DNA from: Paralichthys olivaceus
Taxonomy: Eukaryota > Chordata > Actinopteri > Pleuronectiformes > Paralichthyidae
Direction: 5' to 3'
DNA length: 64,000 bases
Assembly (NCBI RefSeq): GCF_024713975.1
Contig: NC_091108.1
Location: forward strand, 414,501-478,500
Below the pieces are notes generated by a model. That model searched no databases, had not been told where the DNA came from, and saw only the letters and a list, made by a program, of their open reading frames with translations. The position numbers and the translations under genes are program-made. Shown here in pieces: positions 1 to 11,670 of the stretch (position 1 is the first letter of the stretch; every line of letters begins with the position of its first letter).

Positions 1-490
1 TTGAGTTTGAGTTGAGTTGTTGAGTTTGAGTTGAGTTTGTGTTGAGTTTGAGTTGAGTTGTTGAGTTTGAGTTGAGTTTGTGTTGAGTTGTTGAGTTTGA
101 GTTGAGTTTGAGTTGAGTTTGAGTTGAGTTTGTGTTGAGTTTGTGTTGAGTTTGTGTTGAGTTTGTGTTGAGTTGTTGAGTTTGAGTTGAGTTGTTGAGT
201 TTGTGTTGTGTTTGTGTTGAGTTGTTGAGTTTGAGTTGAGTTGTTGAGTTTGTGTTGAGTTTGAGTTGAGTTGTTGAGTTTGTGTTGAGTTTGAGTTGTT
301 GAGTTTGTGTTGAGTTTGTGTTGAGTTGTTGAGTTTGTGTTGAGTTTGAGTTGAGTTGTTGAGTTTGTGTTGAGTTTGAGTTGAGTTGTTGAGTTTGTGT
401 TGAGTTTGAGTTGTTGAGTTTGTGTTGTGTTTGTGTTGAGTTGTTGAGTTTGTGTTGTGTTTGTGTTGAGTTGTTGAGTTTGAGTTGTGT
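1..490. repeat. TTGAG-type minisatellite
   Basis: Irregular tandem array built from TTGAGTTTGAG, TTGTGTTGAG and TTGTTGAG words, running from the window edge to about 490, so its left end lies outside. One strand is almost only G and T. The open frames that begin near its right edge are by-products of the repeat and of the J segment at 777. It is not a telomere repeat, as no TTAGGG units are present. Confidence 0.95.
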
Positions 491-776
491 TTGTGTTGTG
501 CTGCTTCACGTTGTGTGAACATGGACTCTGGTTCCTCATCGCTGAGACGAACGCAGCAGAAACATCAGCGTCAGTCAATGTTTGTACGTTTGAGCTTCAT
601 TCCACTGAAGCAGAATCTGAACGAACATCAAACCTCAGGACTGTTTTCAACCAGACGACACGTTTATCGTGTTTATGTGGTTTAAAAAAACCTGAAGCCA
701 AATACAAACTCATGTCTTTTAAAAAGAGTTCAGGAGAACCGTCTCTGCACTTATTGTTCGGGGCAGATTCACTGTG

Positions 777-836
777 TGACTTCTGGAACTTATCAAATCC
801 TCTTTGGAGCAGGAACCAAAGTAACAGTATACATCA
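777..836 (+). CDS. traj: T-cell receptor alpha J segment 1
   Basis: Joining segment that supplies the end of CDR3 and strand G of the alpha-chain V domain after V-J recombination. A perfect heptamer CACTGTG lies at 770-776, then a 12-bp spacer back to nonamer ACTTATTGT at 749-757, the 12-RSS expected for TRAJ. The coding part reads TSGTYQILFGAGTKVTVYI with the canonical FGxG motif. It ends with one base of a split codon at splice donor GTGAGT (837), matching the phase of the constant exon at 5916. The longer open frame across this region is out of frame with the J. Confidence 0.93.
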
Positions 837-1942
837 GTGAGTATTTCAAATATTATTAAAGTCGCTCTGCGTCTTGACTTTAAGATAAACGAAGGACGAC
901 GCTGGAATAATTCTACAAACGTCGTTTGAGAACAGAAATCTCATTTAATCAGGAAACAAAACAATCATCAACATTTGTTCATGATTGACAACTTCTTACT
1001 TCTGACCCTCTGTTGGTTCGGCTTCGACAAACGAAAGTTCTTCATTCACTTTACAAAGCTTTGTCTTGAAACTCAAGATGTGGACTGAACTCTGTGGAAA
1101 TGTGACATTTGATGAAATATCTGTACGAGTTCCGTTTCAATCCAGTTGAAGTCAAACTTTTCAAATGTTTGTCAGGTAGAAATCATTAAACCGAATCAGC
1201 AGAGTGAGGGGACGAGATTCAGGGTGGTGACGCTGTCGTTCGTTCTCAGTGAAGTAAAAACGTTGGTTCTTGAATCCGGTGAGTTTTAAGCGGCTGCTGT
1301 GTTTTGATCCTCGACAGATGAAAGTGACGCACGATGCTCCGACTTATTGTCTTTAAAACGTGCTCTTGTTCTGAAGACAAACCGTTTGATGGGATTCTCG
1401 TCTCGGTGTGAGGTGTGCAGCAGTTTAACTGTTGGTATCAGTGGGTTCATGTGTTCATGTGTTCATGTGTTCATGTGTTCAGCTCTTCACTTCAGATCTC
1501 TATTAATGCTGAAATATTATTTAGAATGTTTTCTCTGATTCCAGCAAAACAAATGACTTCTTAGTTTTAGTTAGTTTTATCATTTCTCCAATTCTTAAAT
1601 CTAATATATTATTGTACTGCAGAGAATGTGTCTCCTCTAATTTAACATTTACTTATTAAGTTCGTCTGCATTATGTCCATCCTCCATGTCAACTGTCTTT
1701 ACATGACGCATTTAAAACAGACACAAGAAGAAAACAGCAACACATCAAAATACCCACAGTGAAAATCCACTCAGCTGAAATAACAAACGTAGGATTTCAA
1801 GTGACAAACACTTTTATGTCCAACGTGAGTTTTGGATTTAATCAAAGGATTTTCACTTAAATAACTCTGAAGACTTTTGGTGTCAGTTGTAAAGACGTTG
1901 ATAAAGAAACGTGAGGTTATTGTTCAGATGAACTTCACTGTG

Positions 1943-2005
1943 TGACGGCGTCAGGAAACAGACGGCTGCTCTTTGGAGAAGGGATCGAAGTGTCTGTAGG
2001 AGACA
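1943..2005 (+). CDS. traj: T-cell receptor alpha J segment 2
   Basis: Joining segment with the best-preserved RSS of the cluster: heptamer CACTGTG at 1936-1942, 12-bp spacer, nonamer GGTTATTGT at 1915-1923. The product reads TASGNRRLLFGEGIEVSVGD, with the FGxG motif present as FGEG. Donor GTGAGT follows at 2006, leaving one base of a split codon as in J1. It should splice to the constant gene about 3.9 kb downstream. Confidence 0.93.
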
Positions 2006-2579
2006 GTGAGTATTCCAAACGTAGTCGAGAGACAACAGTGTTCTTCACCAAGTTACAGCTTTAGTTTATTTATTCTTGTCACAAGCAGGAGTTATTCGAT
2101 AATCATATATTATTCAATATTTTTTAGATTGTTTAACGTTCATTATCAAACTGACTGTCGAGGACAAGTCAAAGTAATAATTCTAAGTTATTTAAAAACT
2201 GAGAACCAACGACAGGATCGATATTTAAACAGTAAACCTTTGTTTTAATGTTCATCATCAACTCGAGTCTTCAGACAATAATTAAAGGCAGAAAACTCAT
2301 TAACGACTTTTCCCAGAACCTCAGAGAACATTTCACTTTGTCGTCACAGAAGAATGGTTTGTAAACTGATGATTACTTTGTTGATTTGTTGTCACTCCAT
2401 ATATAACTATATATATATATATATATATATAGTTATATATAGTTATATATGTATATAGTGATGAAATATAAATTCCCTCCCGATGAGCGTCAGACATCAT
2501 TTGTTTTGAAGCGTCACGTTTAAAGTATAAATATCTGAAGTGGGACGATGTGATTATTGCTCAGAGCAGATTCACTGTG

Positions 2580-2639
2580 TGACATCATCAGGCTGGAAGC
2601 TGCTGTTTGGAAAAGGAACCAAAGTGATGGTGAAGAGCA
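2580..2639 (+). CDS. traj: T-cell receptor alpha J segment 3
   Basis: Heptamer CACTGTG at 2573-2579 and nonamer GATTATTGC at 2552-2560, separated by 12 bp. The product reads TSSGWKLLFGKGTKVMVKS, with FGKG as the FGxG bulge. Splice donor GTGAGT begins at 2640 with the same split-codon phase as the other J segments. It appears intact. Confidence 0.93.
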
Positions 2640-3184
2640 GTGAGTACACATCAGATACTTACAGTTTGCTCTCTGTACAATAATAAGAGTAATTAAAAGC
2701 TCTTCTATAGAAGAAGTCACTGATCAGCTGACGACCAGCTCGATGTTTTTAATGTTCAGTCAGTGATAGTTTCACGTTTCCAATATTATAAAACCATCAA
2801 CCAGCAACGATCAGGAAGAGTTTTCTGACTGTTCATTAAAATTCATCTGAACGAGCGTCTGTTTAAAACCAAGTGTAGATCAGTGACGTTTGAATTCTCA
2901 ACAGTGATGTCGAAATCTTAGTGGGAGCGAGAAACTTCAACTCCAGAAAGAAATTTGTGTTAAATCAAATATTCTGCTGCAGGTTTGAGGTGTGAATATT
3001 CGTGGGATTGTCACTTCTACACATTCGAAGATTCTCTGTTTGTGGGAAGTCATGGAATATTATAGTACAATGATAAAACTGTAATACTTTGCTTATCTAA
3101 AAGTATAATAATACTACTGATGTTTGTGATGCGTCACTGAGCTGAGCAGTAAATTCAGTTTTCGTTCATCCTGTCATCGTTGTG

Positions 3185-3244
3185 TGAATCTCGGAGGAAC
3201 CAAACTTCTCTTTGGCAGCGGATCGACTGTGTCCGTACAAACCA
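3185..3244 (+). CDS. traj: T-cell receptor alpha J segment 4
   Basis: The product reads NLGGTKLLFGSGSTVSVQT after the first codon, with FGSG. The splice donor is GTAAGA at 3245. The RSS is weaker than in its neighbours: the heptamer position (3178-3184) reads CGTTGTG, which changes the CAC end normally most important for cutting, while the nonamer at 3157-3165 reads AGTTTTCGT. The segment is open but may recombine poorly. Confidence 0.87.
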
Positions 3245-3907
3245 GTAAGAACCTGAGTTTCCTTCAAACTTTCTGAAAATAATAATGAATACAACTCTTT
3301 AGTCTTTAAAATCAAAAGGTTGTTTCTGATAAAAAAGTTAAATTCAAAGTAAATTGAAAAAGTTTGTCATGTTTCTACATTTGGATCATTTTGATCTGAT
3401 CAAGAAACAAAACCAAAGATAAAACTGAGGCTTAACTTGTAAAAGTTCCTCAGTGTGAGAAACTTCACGTTCGGGAACTCAGTTATCACAGTTAACAACG
3501 TTAACACAGTTAACACAGTTATCACAGTTAAAACCTTTAACACCGGTAACAACGTTAACACAGTTCACACAGTTCACACCGTTAACTAGTTGCTGGTTAG
3601 AACATATCAGCTCTTTGTTAGTGATTATATCTCATGTGGCACCTCTGGAGTGGGAACCTGTTCTGAGTGAGAGACTTCAGTTACACTTGTGTTTAGTTTC
3701 ATATTGAGCAACACACGTTAACATTGTGATTCATGAACAATAAATGAATAACCAGTGATTTATATCCACTAACAAAGAGCCAATATGAGACTAATGAGTT
3801 AATCAACAAGAGTTAACGGTGTTAACGGTGTTAACGGTGTATCATGAAGCGTCACCATCCAGGTCGGTGGTTCATGTTGACTTTTCGCTCCTCCTTCCTG
3901 AGCTGTG

Positions 3908-3970
3908 TGACGAGTACTGGCTTCCAGAAAATCTGGTTTGGATCTGGAATTAAAGTCATCGTCAACAACA
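3908..3970 (+). CDS. traj: T-cell receptor alpha J segment 5
   Basis: The product reads TSTGFQKIWFGSGIKVIVNN, with FGSG and an aromatic residue before it. Donor GTGAGT starts at 3971. The heptamer at 3901-3907 reads AGCTGTG instead of CACTGTG, and the nonamer at 3880-3888 reads ACTTTTCGC. The spacer is 12 bp. An open J with a sub-optimal signal. Confidence 0.88.
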
Positions 3971-4620
3971 GTGAGTAAAATCTGCTAAAGCAAACCAGCA
4001 GTGAAAATATCAACTTTATTAACTTTTGAATCGGAAGAAGATTTCACATGAACGTTTTTATGTGAATCAATGAAAGTGACCGAGCGACAAACGGAACCGA
4101 CTGAACGCCAGCGGTCGAGTTAAAGTCGAAACGTGGACAAAAGAGTTTCCGGGTGTAAAGGAGTCGATTCGTTGTTCTCAGTTCAGTTCTGAAGTTTCTA
4201 ACTTGGTTAAACTGAACGATATGTTTTCATTTTGTTCATATCTGTGATGAGAACTGCAGATATTCTAAACACGTTATTCATTTAGATTCTTTTTATCGAC
4301 ACAACTTTGTTCTGCTCAGTAAAAGTACGTGTAAATATTAAAATCAGGATGACGATCAACGGCCTGATAATATTTAAACATGAATAGTTTACATTTACTC
4401 GAATGATGTCACAGATAATCTGTTACACACAATAAAACTTTCAATATGGTGACGCACGTTAAAAGCTACAGAAATACAATGGGAATGTTTTGAATGGTAA
4501 TAACATGAGAAGCATGAATGTTGAGATTCTTTCTAAAGTCACAAAATGTCGCTTTGTCTTCTTCAGTAAAATGAAAGTGAAGTTGCTCGGCTGGTTTTTG
4601 AAAGCTGCTCATTTACTGTG

Positions 4621-4674
4621 TGAATAGTTACAAACTGCTGTTTGCTTCTGGAATCCAAGTCACTGTCATGTCAC
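4621..4674 (+). CDS. traj: T-cell receptor alpha J segment 6 (FASG variant)
   Basis: The product reads NSYKLLFASGIQVTVMS. The usual FGxG is FASG here: the first Gly of the beta bulge is Ala, so it would be scored as non-canonical although the frame is open. The RSS is good: heptamer TACTGTG at 4614-4620, 12-bp spacer, nonamer GGTTTTTGA at 4593-4601. The donor is GTGAGT at 4675. Confidence 0.87.
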
Positions 4675-5253
4675 GTGAGTGAACTTTACAATTCTATATT
4701 AACGACAAAGTCCGTTAAAACACCTGGTGGTTAAATTCAGACTCGCACTTCTTAATTATCACGTTAAAGTTATTACACATGTTATTGCAGATGAAGAACA
4801 AACACGAACAATCAAAGTTTGAAGCTTCAGATTCAAAAATACACGTTCAAGAAACAAAATGAGTCACAAAATATTTCGTTCAACTAGTATTCAAACGGAG
4901 TATTATTGTCGTCTGTGGTTCAGCACTGACCCGGCCGTGTTCAGCTGTGTACAAATACGTGTCTCATCCCCAACAGAGCTTTGAAACTCAAATCAATGAT
5001 TTGAGTTTCACATGGGATCATTTTGAATTGATTCACGTTACGACCAGGAGCAGAGGAGCTGGTTTCATATCAGGGTGAAATGGGACTTTTGTAAATCCTT
5101 GATATTCTGCACTATGTACGTTTGTGTACTAGTATACAGAAAGTACACACAAGCACCAATGTAAAAGATCGTTGTGTGTGAAACTGTGCCGACGTTGATA
5201 TTTTTCAGTTTGATGTTGAACTCTTGGTTTCTGTTACGACTTCAGTTCCTGTG

Positions 5254-5308
5254 TGAACAACAACAATAATCCGGTTTGGATCCGGAGTCAGAGTCACTGT
5301 TGGGTTCA
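5254..5308 (+). CDS. traj: T-cell receptor alpha J segment 7
   Basis: J segment nearest the constant gene. Heptamer position TCCTGTG at 5247-5253, 12-bp spacer and strong nonamer GGTTTCTGT at 5226-5234. In the frame that gives the motif it reads TTTIIRFGSGVRVTVGF before donor GTGAGT at 5309. The first triplet in that frame is TGA, so a productive joint must trim at least that triplet, which junctional nibbling commonly does. Confidence 0.88.
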
Positions 5309-5915
5309 GTGAGTTTCACAACCTCATCGACACGTCCACACATTCTCAGATTGATTTATGAAGAAGAATCCTGTAACAACACAGTCAAGTTAAATCTCAC
5401 CATTGTATGAATTCATAACAAGATTTCAAAACAATATTATCTGTCACCACTTATTTCATCGTGGATTTTTAGTTGTCGTTTGTTGACTGTTGGGTGTGAA
5501 GAGCTCATTATAGTTGAGTTTGATCAAAGATCGACTGGTTCAGTTTGACTTCACTTCATATTAGTGATGAAATGTGAATTTACATATCAAAGTCGACGAT
5601 CTTGTGAATAATGGAGCTCGGTTTGGTAATAACACAATTTGTTGTGTAATTACAACAACAACCAAATCCAGGATCCGAGGTCGACAACGAGTTGAGGAAG
5701 ATTTGAATAAAACCGAGTGTTGGATGTTTATTTTCTCTTGTTTGAATCAGGTGAGTTTCACTTCAACGGCTCACGTTATTTATTCTACAGCTTCGTTGGG
5801 TGAGACAGACGTTGGAGGAAGTTTGATCATCTTCACGTCTGTTTCAGCTCTTTGGAAAAACTGGAATTTCACTGTCAGCGTTCGACCTTTGTTCACGAGA
5901 GTTTTTGTTTTTCAG

Positions 5916-6627
5916 GAGACGAATACGAGCCGTCCTACTATGAACTCGAGGACCAGGACACAACCATCACGGCGTGCCTGGCCACTGGTTTCAGCAAACA
6001 CAATGCAACTCTCGAGCATGACCTTTTTAAAAGTGGTTCAACAGATATGACTGGAGCCGCCCGGGCGTCAGAAGAGTCTCTGTACAGTCAGGTGGCTCTG
6101 TGGTCTGATGCTTCACAGTGTGAGTCCCGCACAGGTCAGTGACTTCAGTGACCTCATCGGTTCAAAGACTCTGTTTCACACCGAGAGACGTTGACACACG
6201 TTCGTTAATGAAGGAATCGATTCATGAGCGTTAATATGAGATGTCAAACATTATAAATAGAATAAATCATGAGCATCAATCAGCTCTGTGAAGACTAACG
6301 ATACCTTGTTGTGTTTCCTTCAGGCAAAAATGAATCTGAGGTCTGTGCAGATGTTTTGAAGAAAGGTTTGTGTTACTTTATGTTGAACAGTTTGATGAAG
6401 AGTTTGATGAAGAGTTTGATGAAGAGTTTGATGATGAAGAGTTTGATGAAGAGTTTGATGAACAGTTTGAAGATGTTTCTGGTTGAATTGTTGTGTTGTT
6501 GTTGTTCTCAGATCCGGCGGTGAACACTGTGTCTCTGCTCGTCGTGGCGCTCCGGCTCCTCTTCCTCAAGACCGTCGTCTTCAACGTGCTGCTGACGCTG
6601 CGACTGTGGCTCAGTCACAGAGTCTGA
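5916..6627 (+). CDS. trac: T-cell receptor alpha constant gene (three coding exons)
   Basis: Constant part of the TCR alpha chain, which pairs with the beta chain and CD3 on T cells. Exon 1 (5916-6134) follows a T-rich tract ending in CAG and encodes the short Ig-like domain: EYEPSYYELED near the start, Cys in TACLATGF, an N-glycosylation site NAT, and a second Cys in ASQCESR. Exon 2 (6324-6365) encodes the connecting peptide with a Cys (SEVCADV), the likely interchain bridge. Exon 3 (6512-6627) encodes the membrane segment, with Arg and Lys five residues apart (LRLLFLK), the charged pair that contacts CD3, and a short tail ending SHRV-stop. All junctions keep phase 1 and join the split codon of the J segments. 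Donors are GTCAGT and GTTTGT. The product is about 125 residues. Intron 2 contains a small tandem repeat. Confidence 0.95.
6389..6472 (+). repeat. 15-bp tandem repeat in trac intron 2
   Basis: Imperfect tandem copies of AGTTTGATGAAG-like units, about six, between trac exons 2 and 3. It creates an open frame rich in Met, Lys, Ser and Leu that is not a gene. Confidence 0.85.
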
Positions 6628-7006
6628 GACACTGAGCTCATCAGTAAAGTCATATTTTAGTTGTTTACGTTGTCGTTAAATATAAATCCTGCTTCACATT
6701 CTCTTTCCTTGTTTTATCTTCAGTCAATGTCTCTTTTGTTTCTTTGAAACTGAAACTTTGTCTCGTTCTTGTTTTTTATTCGTCAACAGATCAAGAAAAC
6801 GTGTTTAATTGTCAGTTTTTCAAATTAAAAGCCTTCTAGAAGCTTAAAGGGTATAATCTCTTTCCTCTGTGGCTTTTAATGTGAAACATCTGCAGGCGGT
6901 GTTTGATTCTCTGACAGTAGCGTGTTGTTTTTAACATGTTCATATTCAGTCTGATTGTTTGTTACGTAAAGTTTTGTCTCTGGATTTCTCTTGTGAGGTG
7001 CCTATA

Positions 7007-7321
7007 AATAAAATGTGTTGTTAGTATGAACAGTTTGATGCTTGAGTTTCAAATGTTCACTTTTGTGAATTTAAAACTTTAACAGGTCGATTTGATGATG
7101 AATTTCTTCTTAAAGGTTTTTTTAAATGAAACATTAAGATAAGGTTTCTCTTTTTTCTCTTTGCTCTATTATCAGTTTGAAATGTCTGTAACATAATGTT
7201 TGTGATGTAACACGTGTAATAACATGTTAATAACATGTTTGTTTTCGTTTGGTTCTGTGGAAATATTTTTCTTATTTTTTGCCGTTAAAATGTTTTTGTT
7301 CTAAAAAGAAAATTGAATAAA
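7007..7321 (+). other. Candidate polyadenylation region of trac
   Basis: Two AATAAA hexamers, at 7007-7012 and 7316-7321, lie in an AT-rich stretch 380 and 690 bp after the trac stop codon with no other gene between. Either could end the transcript. The assignment is positional only. Confidence 0.5.
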
Positions 7322-7543
7322 CTCTTTTAAAATTCATTATTTCTACTTTGTCTTTTTGAAACAAACCTTCACGTGCGCTGATGAAACTTTCACGTGCACA
7401 GTCACAGAATCTCTGATGAAAATATTTCACTTGTTCATTTCTTCTCTCTGATCAACTCGAGGCTGAAGGAAAGTTTCTGTTAAATTCAGAAACAGCAAAT
7501 ATGTGTCATCACTTCCTGTTTCCTGTATGGAAACAATGAAAAC

Positions 7544-7560
7544 CACTGTGTGTGTGTGGT

Positions 7561-7607
<47 letters not shown>

Positions 7608-7608
7608 T
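7544..7608. repeat. (TG)n microsatellite
   Basis: About 65 bp of mostly TG dinucleotides with one TTTG interruption. It feeds a Cys-Val-rich open frame on the + strand and a His-Thr-rich one on the - strand; neither is a gene. Confidence 0.95.
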
Positions 7609-7656
7609 CTGATTGGCTGCTGCTGCCACTGGAAACTCTTCTGCATGTTTCCTCAG

Positions 7657-7731
7657 GATGTGGTCGAGCTGCATGAAGACGTCACAGACGAAGGCGGCAG
7701 CGGTTTCTACCACAAAGCCTTCTGGGACAGG
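7657..7731 (+). CDS. Possible isolated coding exon of unknown gene
   Basis: A 75-bp stretch between a splice-acceptor-like tract (CATGTTTCCTCAG) and a GTGTGTGT donor-like sequence. It reads 25 codons in one frame: DVVELHEDVTDEGG followed by SGFYHKAFWDR. Amino-acid composition looks protein-like, unlike the surrounding low-complexity DNA, and GC content is higher than in the flanks. I do not recognise the family. No partner exon was found nearby, so it may be a stray exon of a broken or distant gene, or chance. Confidence 0.28.
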
Positions 7732-8070
7732 GTGTGTGTGGGGGGGGATCGAGGTCAGACATCAGGTGTGACTCAGAGAAACATGTGAAACTGTTCGTCT
7801 TCTTCTAACGCTTCACTTTCAACCACGTGGACACAAACACCATCAAGAGCCCAAAACTAAAAACATTCACACTTCAAGTTTTATATAAAGATAAAAATCA
7901 GATGAACTCAAACTTCACAGAAAGAAAACAAACGTTTTATAAGAACGTTTTTATTTATTTATATCCTCAGAACTTTCAACAAACAACTTTAAAATCAACT
8001 AAATCACTTAGATTTTTTATTATTTATTTTATATATAAAAACATAGCTTTTTATTTATCTGTATAATTTT
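7732..8070. other. AT-rich spacer, no gene seen
   Basis: Falls from a GTGTGTGGGGGGG tract into strongly AT-rich DNA. The short open frames are Lys, Asn, Phe and Tyr rich and match the base composition. No splice or RSS signal was seen. Confidence 0.6.
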
Positions 8071-8540
8071 ATATACATGTATAAAATAATAACTGTTTAT
8101 CTTTATAGTTTTATATATTAAGAGATAATAATTGTTTATTTATCTTTATAGTTTTATATATCAAGAGATAATAATTGTTTGTTTATCTTTATAGTTTTAT
8201 ATATCAAGAGATAATTGTTTGTTTATCTTTATAGTTTTATATATTAAGAGATAATAATTGTTTGTTTATCTCTATAGTTTTATATATTAAGAGATAATAA
8301 TTGTTTGTTTATCTTTATAGTTGTATATATTAAGAGATAATTGTTTGTCTATCTTTATAGTTTTATATATTAAGAGATAATTGTTTGTTTATCTTTATAG
8401 TTTTATATATCAAGAGATAATAATTGTTTGTTTATCTTTATAGTTTTATATATCAAGAGATAATAATTGTTTGTTTATCTTTATAGTTTTATATATTAAG
8501 AGATAATAATTGTTTGTTTATCTTTATAGTTTTATATGTG
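8071..8540. repeat. AT-rich minisatellite, about 44-bp unit
   Basis: Roughly ten tandem copies of a unit containing TTTATCTTTATAGTTTTATA and AAGAGATAATAATTG. Copies differ by short deletions (one or two ATA units) and a few substitutions. It lies between trac and the large GATG satellite. Confidence 0.92.
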
Positions 8541-8712
8541 AATTGATGTTATGAAAACGAATGTTTACTCACTGAATGTTTTCTTGAACTGTTTATATAA
8601 CAGGTATATTTACATTTGTACATGTTAGACATAATATTAGTTTAGTTCCTGAAACATCTTCAGCTGCAGGTTTGTTTTTTTCAACACGTGTTGGAAACAT
8701 TCTGAGGTCGTG

Positions 8713-8735
8713 TTCTTCTTCTTCTTCTTCTTCTG
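8713..8735. repeat. (TTC)n microsatellite
   Basis: Short run of TTC triplets, with a second small TTC cluster near 8762. No gene context. Confidence 0.8.
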
Positions 8736-8816
8736 TTTGATGTTTGTGACCTCACCTCATTTCTTCTTCTTTTCTTTGAGTCTCGCTCTGATGCAGAAAA
8801 ACAACCAAACCACTGA

Positions 8817-11520
8817 TGGTTGTTTGTTGATGGATGATGAACAAATGATGGACAGATGATGGATGGATGATGGATGGAGGATGATGGATGATGGAGGATG
8901 GAAGGATGATGGACAGATGATGGACGGATGATGGACAGAGGATGGATGGAGGATGGAAGGATGATGGACAGATGATGGATGGAGGATGGACGGATGATGG
9001 ATGGAGGATGGATGGATGATGATGGATGATGATGGAGGATGGATGGATGATGGATGGATGATGATGGATGATGATGATGGATGATGATGGATGGATGACG
9101 ATGATGGATGATGGATGGATGATGATGGATGATGGATGGAGGATGGATGGAGGATGGACGGATGATGGATGGAGGATGGATGGATGATGATGGATGATGA
9201 TGGAGGATGGATGGATGATGGATGGATGATGATGGATGATGATGATGGATGATGATGGATGATGATGGATGGATGACGATGATGGATGATGGATGGATGA
9301 TGATGGATGATGATGGATGATGGATGGATGGATGATGGATGGATGATGATGGATGGATGATGGATGGATGATGATGGATGATGGATGGATGGATGATGGA
9401 TGGATGATGATGGATGGATGATGATGGATGATGATGGATGGATGATGGATGGATGATGATGGATGATGGATGGATGATGATGGATGATGATGATGGATGA
9501 TGATGGATGATGATGGATTAATGATGATGGATGGATGATGATGATGGATGATGATGATGGATGGATGATGATGATGGATGATGATGATGGATGATGATGG
9601 ATGATGGAGGATGATGACGATGATGGATGATGGATGATGATGATGGATGATGGATGATGATGAATGGATGATGATGGATGATGATGGATGGATGATGATG
9701 GAGGATGATGGATGATGGATGGATGATGATGGATGGATGATGGATGGATGATGATGGATGGATGATGGATGATGATGAATGGATGATGATGGATGATGAT
9801 GGATGGATGATGATGGAGGATGATGGATGATGGATGGATGATGATGGATGGATGATGGATGGATGATGATGGATGGATGATGGATGATGATGATGGATGG
9901 ATAATGATGGATGATGGATGGATGATGATGGATGATGGATGGATGATGATGGATGGATGATGGATGGATGATGATGGATGATGATGGATGATGATGGATG
10001 ATGATGATGGATGATGATGGATGATGGATGATGATGGATGATGATGGATGATGATGGATGGATGATGGATGGATGATGATGGATGATGGATGGATGATGA
10101 TGGATGATGATGATGGATGATGATGGATGATGATGGATTAATGATGATGGATGGATGATGATGATGGATGATGGATGATGATGATGGATGGATGATGATG
10201 ATGGATAATGATGATGGATGATGATGGATGATGGAGGATGATGACGATGATGGATGATGGATGATGGATGATGATGATGGATGATGGATGATGATGAATG
10301 GATGATGATGGATGATGATGGATGGATGATGATGGAGGATGATGGATGATGGATGGATGATGATGGATGGATGATGGATGGATGATGATGGATGGATGAT
10401 GGATGATGGATGATGATGAATGGATGATGATGGATGATGATGGATGGATGATGATGGAGGATGATGGATGATGGATGGATGATGATGGATGGATGATGGA
10501 TGGATGATGATGGATGGATGATGGATGATGATGATGGATGGATAATGATGGATGATGGATGGATGATGATGGATGATGGATGGATGATGATGGATGATGG
10601 ATGGATGGATGATGGATGGATGATGATGGATGATGATGGATGATGATGGATGATGGATGGATGATGATGGATGATGATGGATGGATGATGATGGATGATG
10701 ATGGATGGATGATGATGGATGATGGATGGATGATGATGGATGGATGATGATGGATGGATGATGATGGATGATGGATGATGGATGATGGATGGATGATGAT
10801 GGATGGATGATGATGGATGATGATGGATGGATGATGATGGATGATGGATGGATGATGATGGATGATGATGGATGATGATGATGGATGATGATGGATGGAT
10901 GATGATGGAGGATGATGGATGATGGATGGATGATGATGGATGGATGATGGATGGATGATGATGGATGGATGGATAATGATGGATGATGGATGGATGATGA
11001 TGGATGATGGATGGATGATGATGGATGATGGATGGATGGATGATGGATGGATGATGATGGATGATGATGGATGATGATGGATGATGGATGGATGATGATG
11101 GATGATGGATGGATGATGATGGATGATGATGGATGGATGATGATGGATGGATGATGATGGATGATGGATGATGGATGGATGATGATGGATGGATGATGAT
11201 GGATGATGATGGATGGATGATGATGGATGATGGATGGATGATGATGGATGATGATGGATGATGATGATGGATGATGATGGATGGATGATGATGGAGGATG
11301 ATGGATGATGGATGGATGATGATGGATGGATGATGGATGGATGATGATGGATGGATGATGGATGATGATGATGGATGGATAATGATGGATGATGGATGGA
11401 TGATGATGGATGATGGATGGATGATGATGGATGATGGATGGATGGATGATGGATGGATGATGATGGATGATGATGGATGATGGATGGATGATGATGGATG
11501 ATGGATGGATGATGATGGAT
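8817..11520. repeat. GATG satellite array, 2.7 kb
   Basis: Tandem array made only of ATGG and ATG words in higher-order combinations (GATGGATGATGATGGATG and variants). It contains larger repeated blocks: the stretch near 9660-9900 recurs near 10290-10550 and again around 10880-11400. The two long - strand open frames of Ser, Ile, His and Pro are products of the repeat and are not genes. It separates the J-C part of the locus from the V array. Confidence 0.97.
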
Positions 11521-11670
11521 CGTCACACACATTAGAAATGTACATAAAGTAAATTGCAGCTCCAGGTTTTCTCAGGGGCAGATGAGCTGTAGCTGTGACA
11601 CTAGCACCACCTGGTGGCTGTTCTCAGTGACTGTTAATGTTGTTTCTGTTTTTCTGAAGCAGAAGCTGAA

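Noticed and set aside
1-490. Telomere-like G/T-rich repeat
   Set aside because: Units are TTGAG and TTGTG types, not TTAGGG.
487-840. 117-codon open frame ending at the J1 donor
   Set aside because: The J1 motif FGAG is in another frame, the start lies in the minisatellite, and no V-like residues are present.
5574-6050. 158-codon open frame across the start of trac
   Set aside because: It overlaps trac exon 1 in the wrong frame and includes intron; the frame with the Ig-domain and splice sites is the other one.
8817-11520. CRISPR-like array
   Set aside because: No fixed repeat with unique spacers; simple satellite words in a vertebrate genome.
9518-11545. Two long - strand open frames (675 and 464 codons) of Ser, Ile, His and Pro
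   Set aside because: They lie wholly in the GATG satellite, and the residues are direct translations of the repeat words in two frames.
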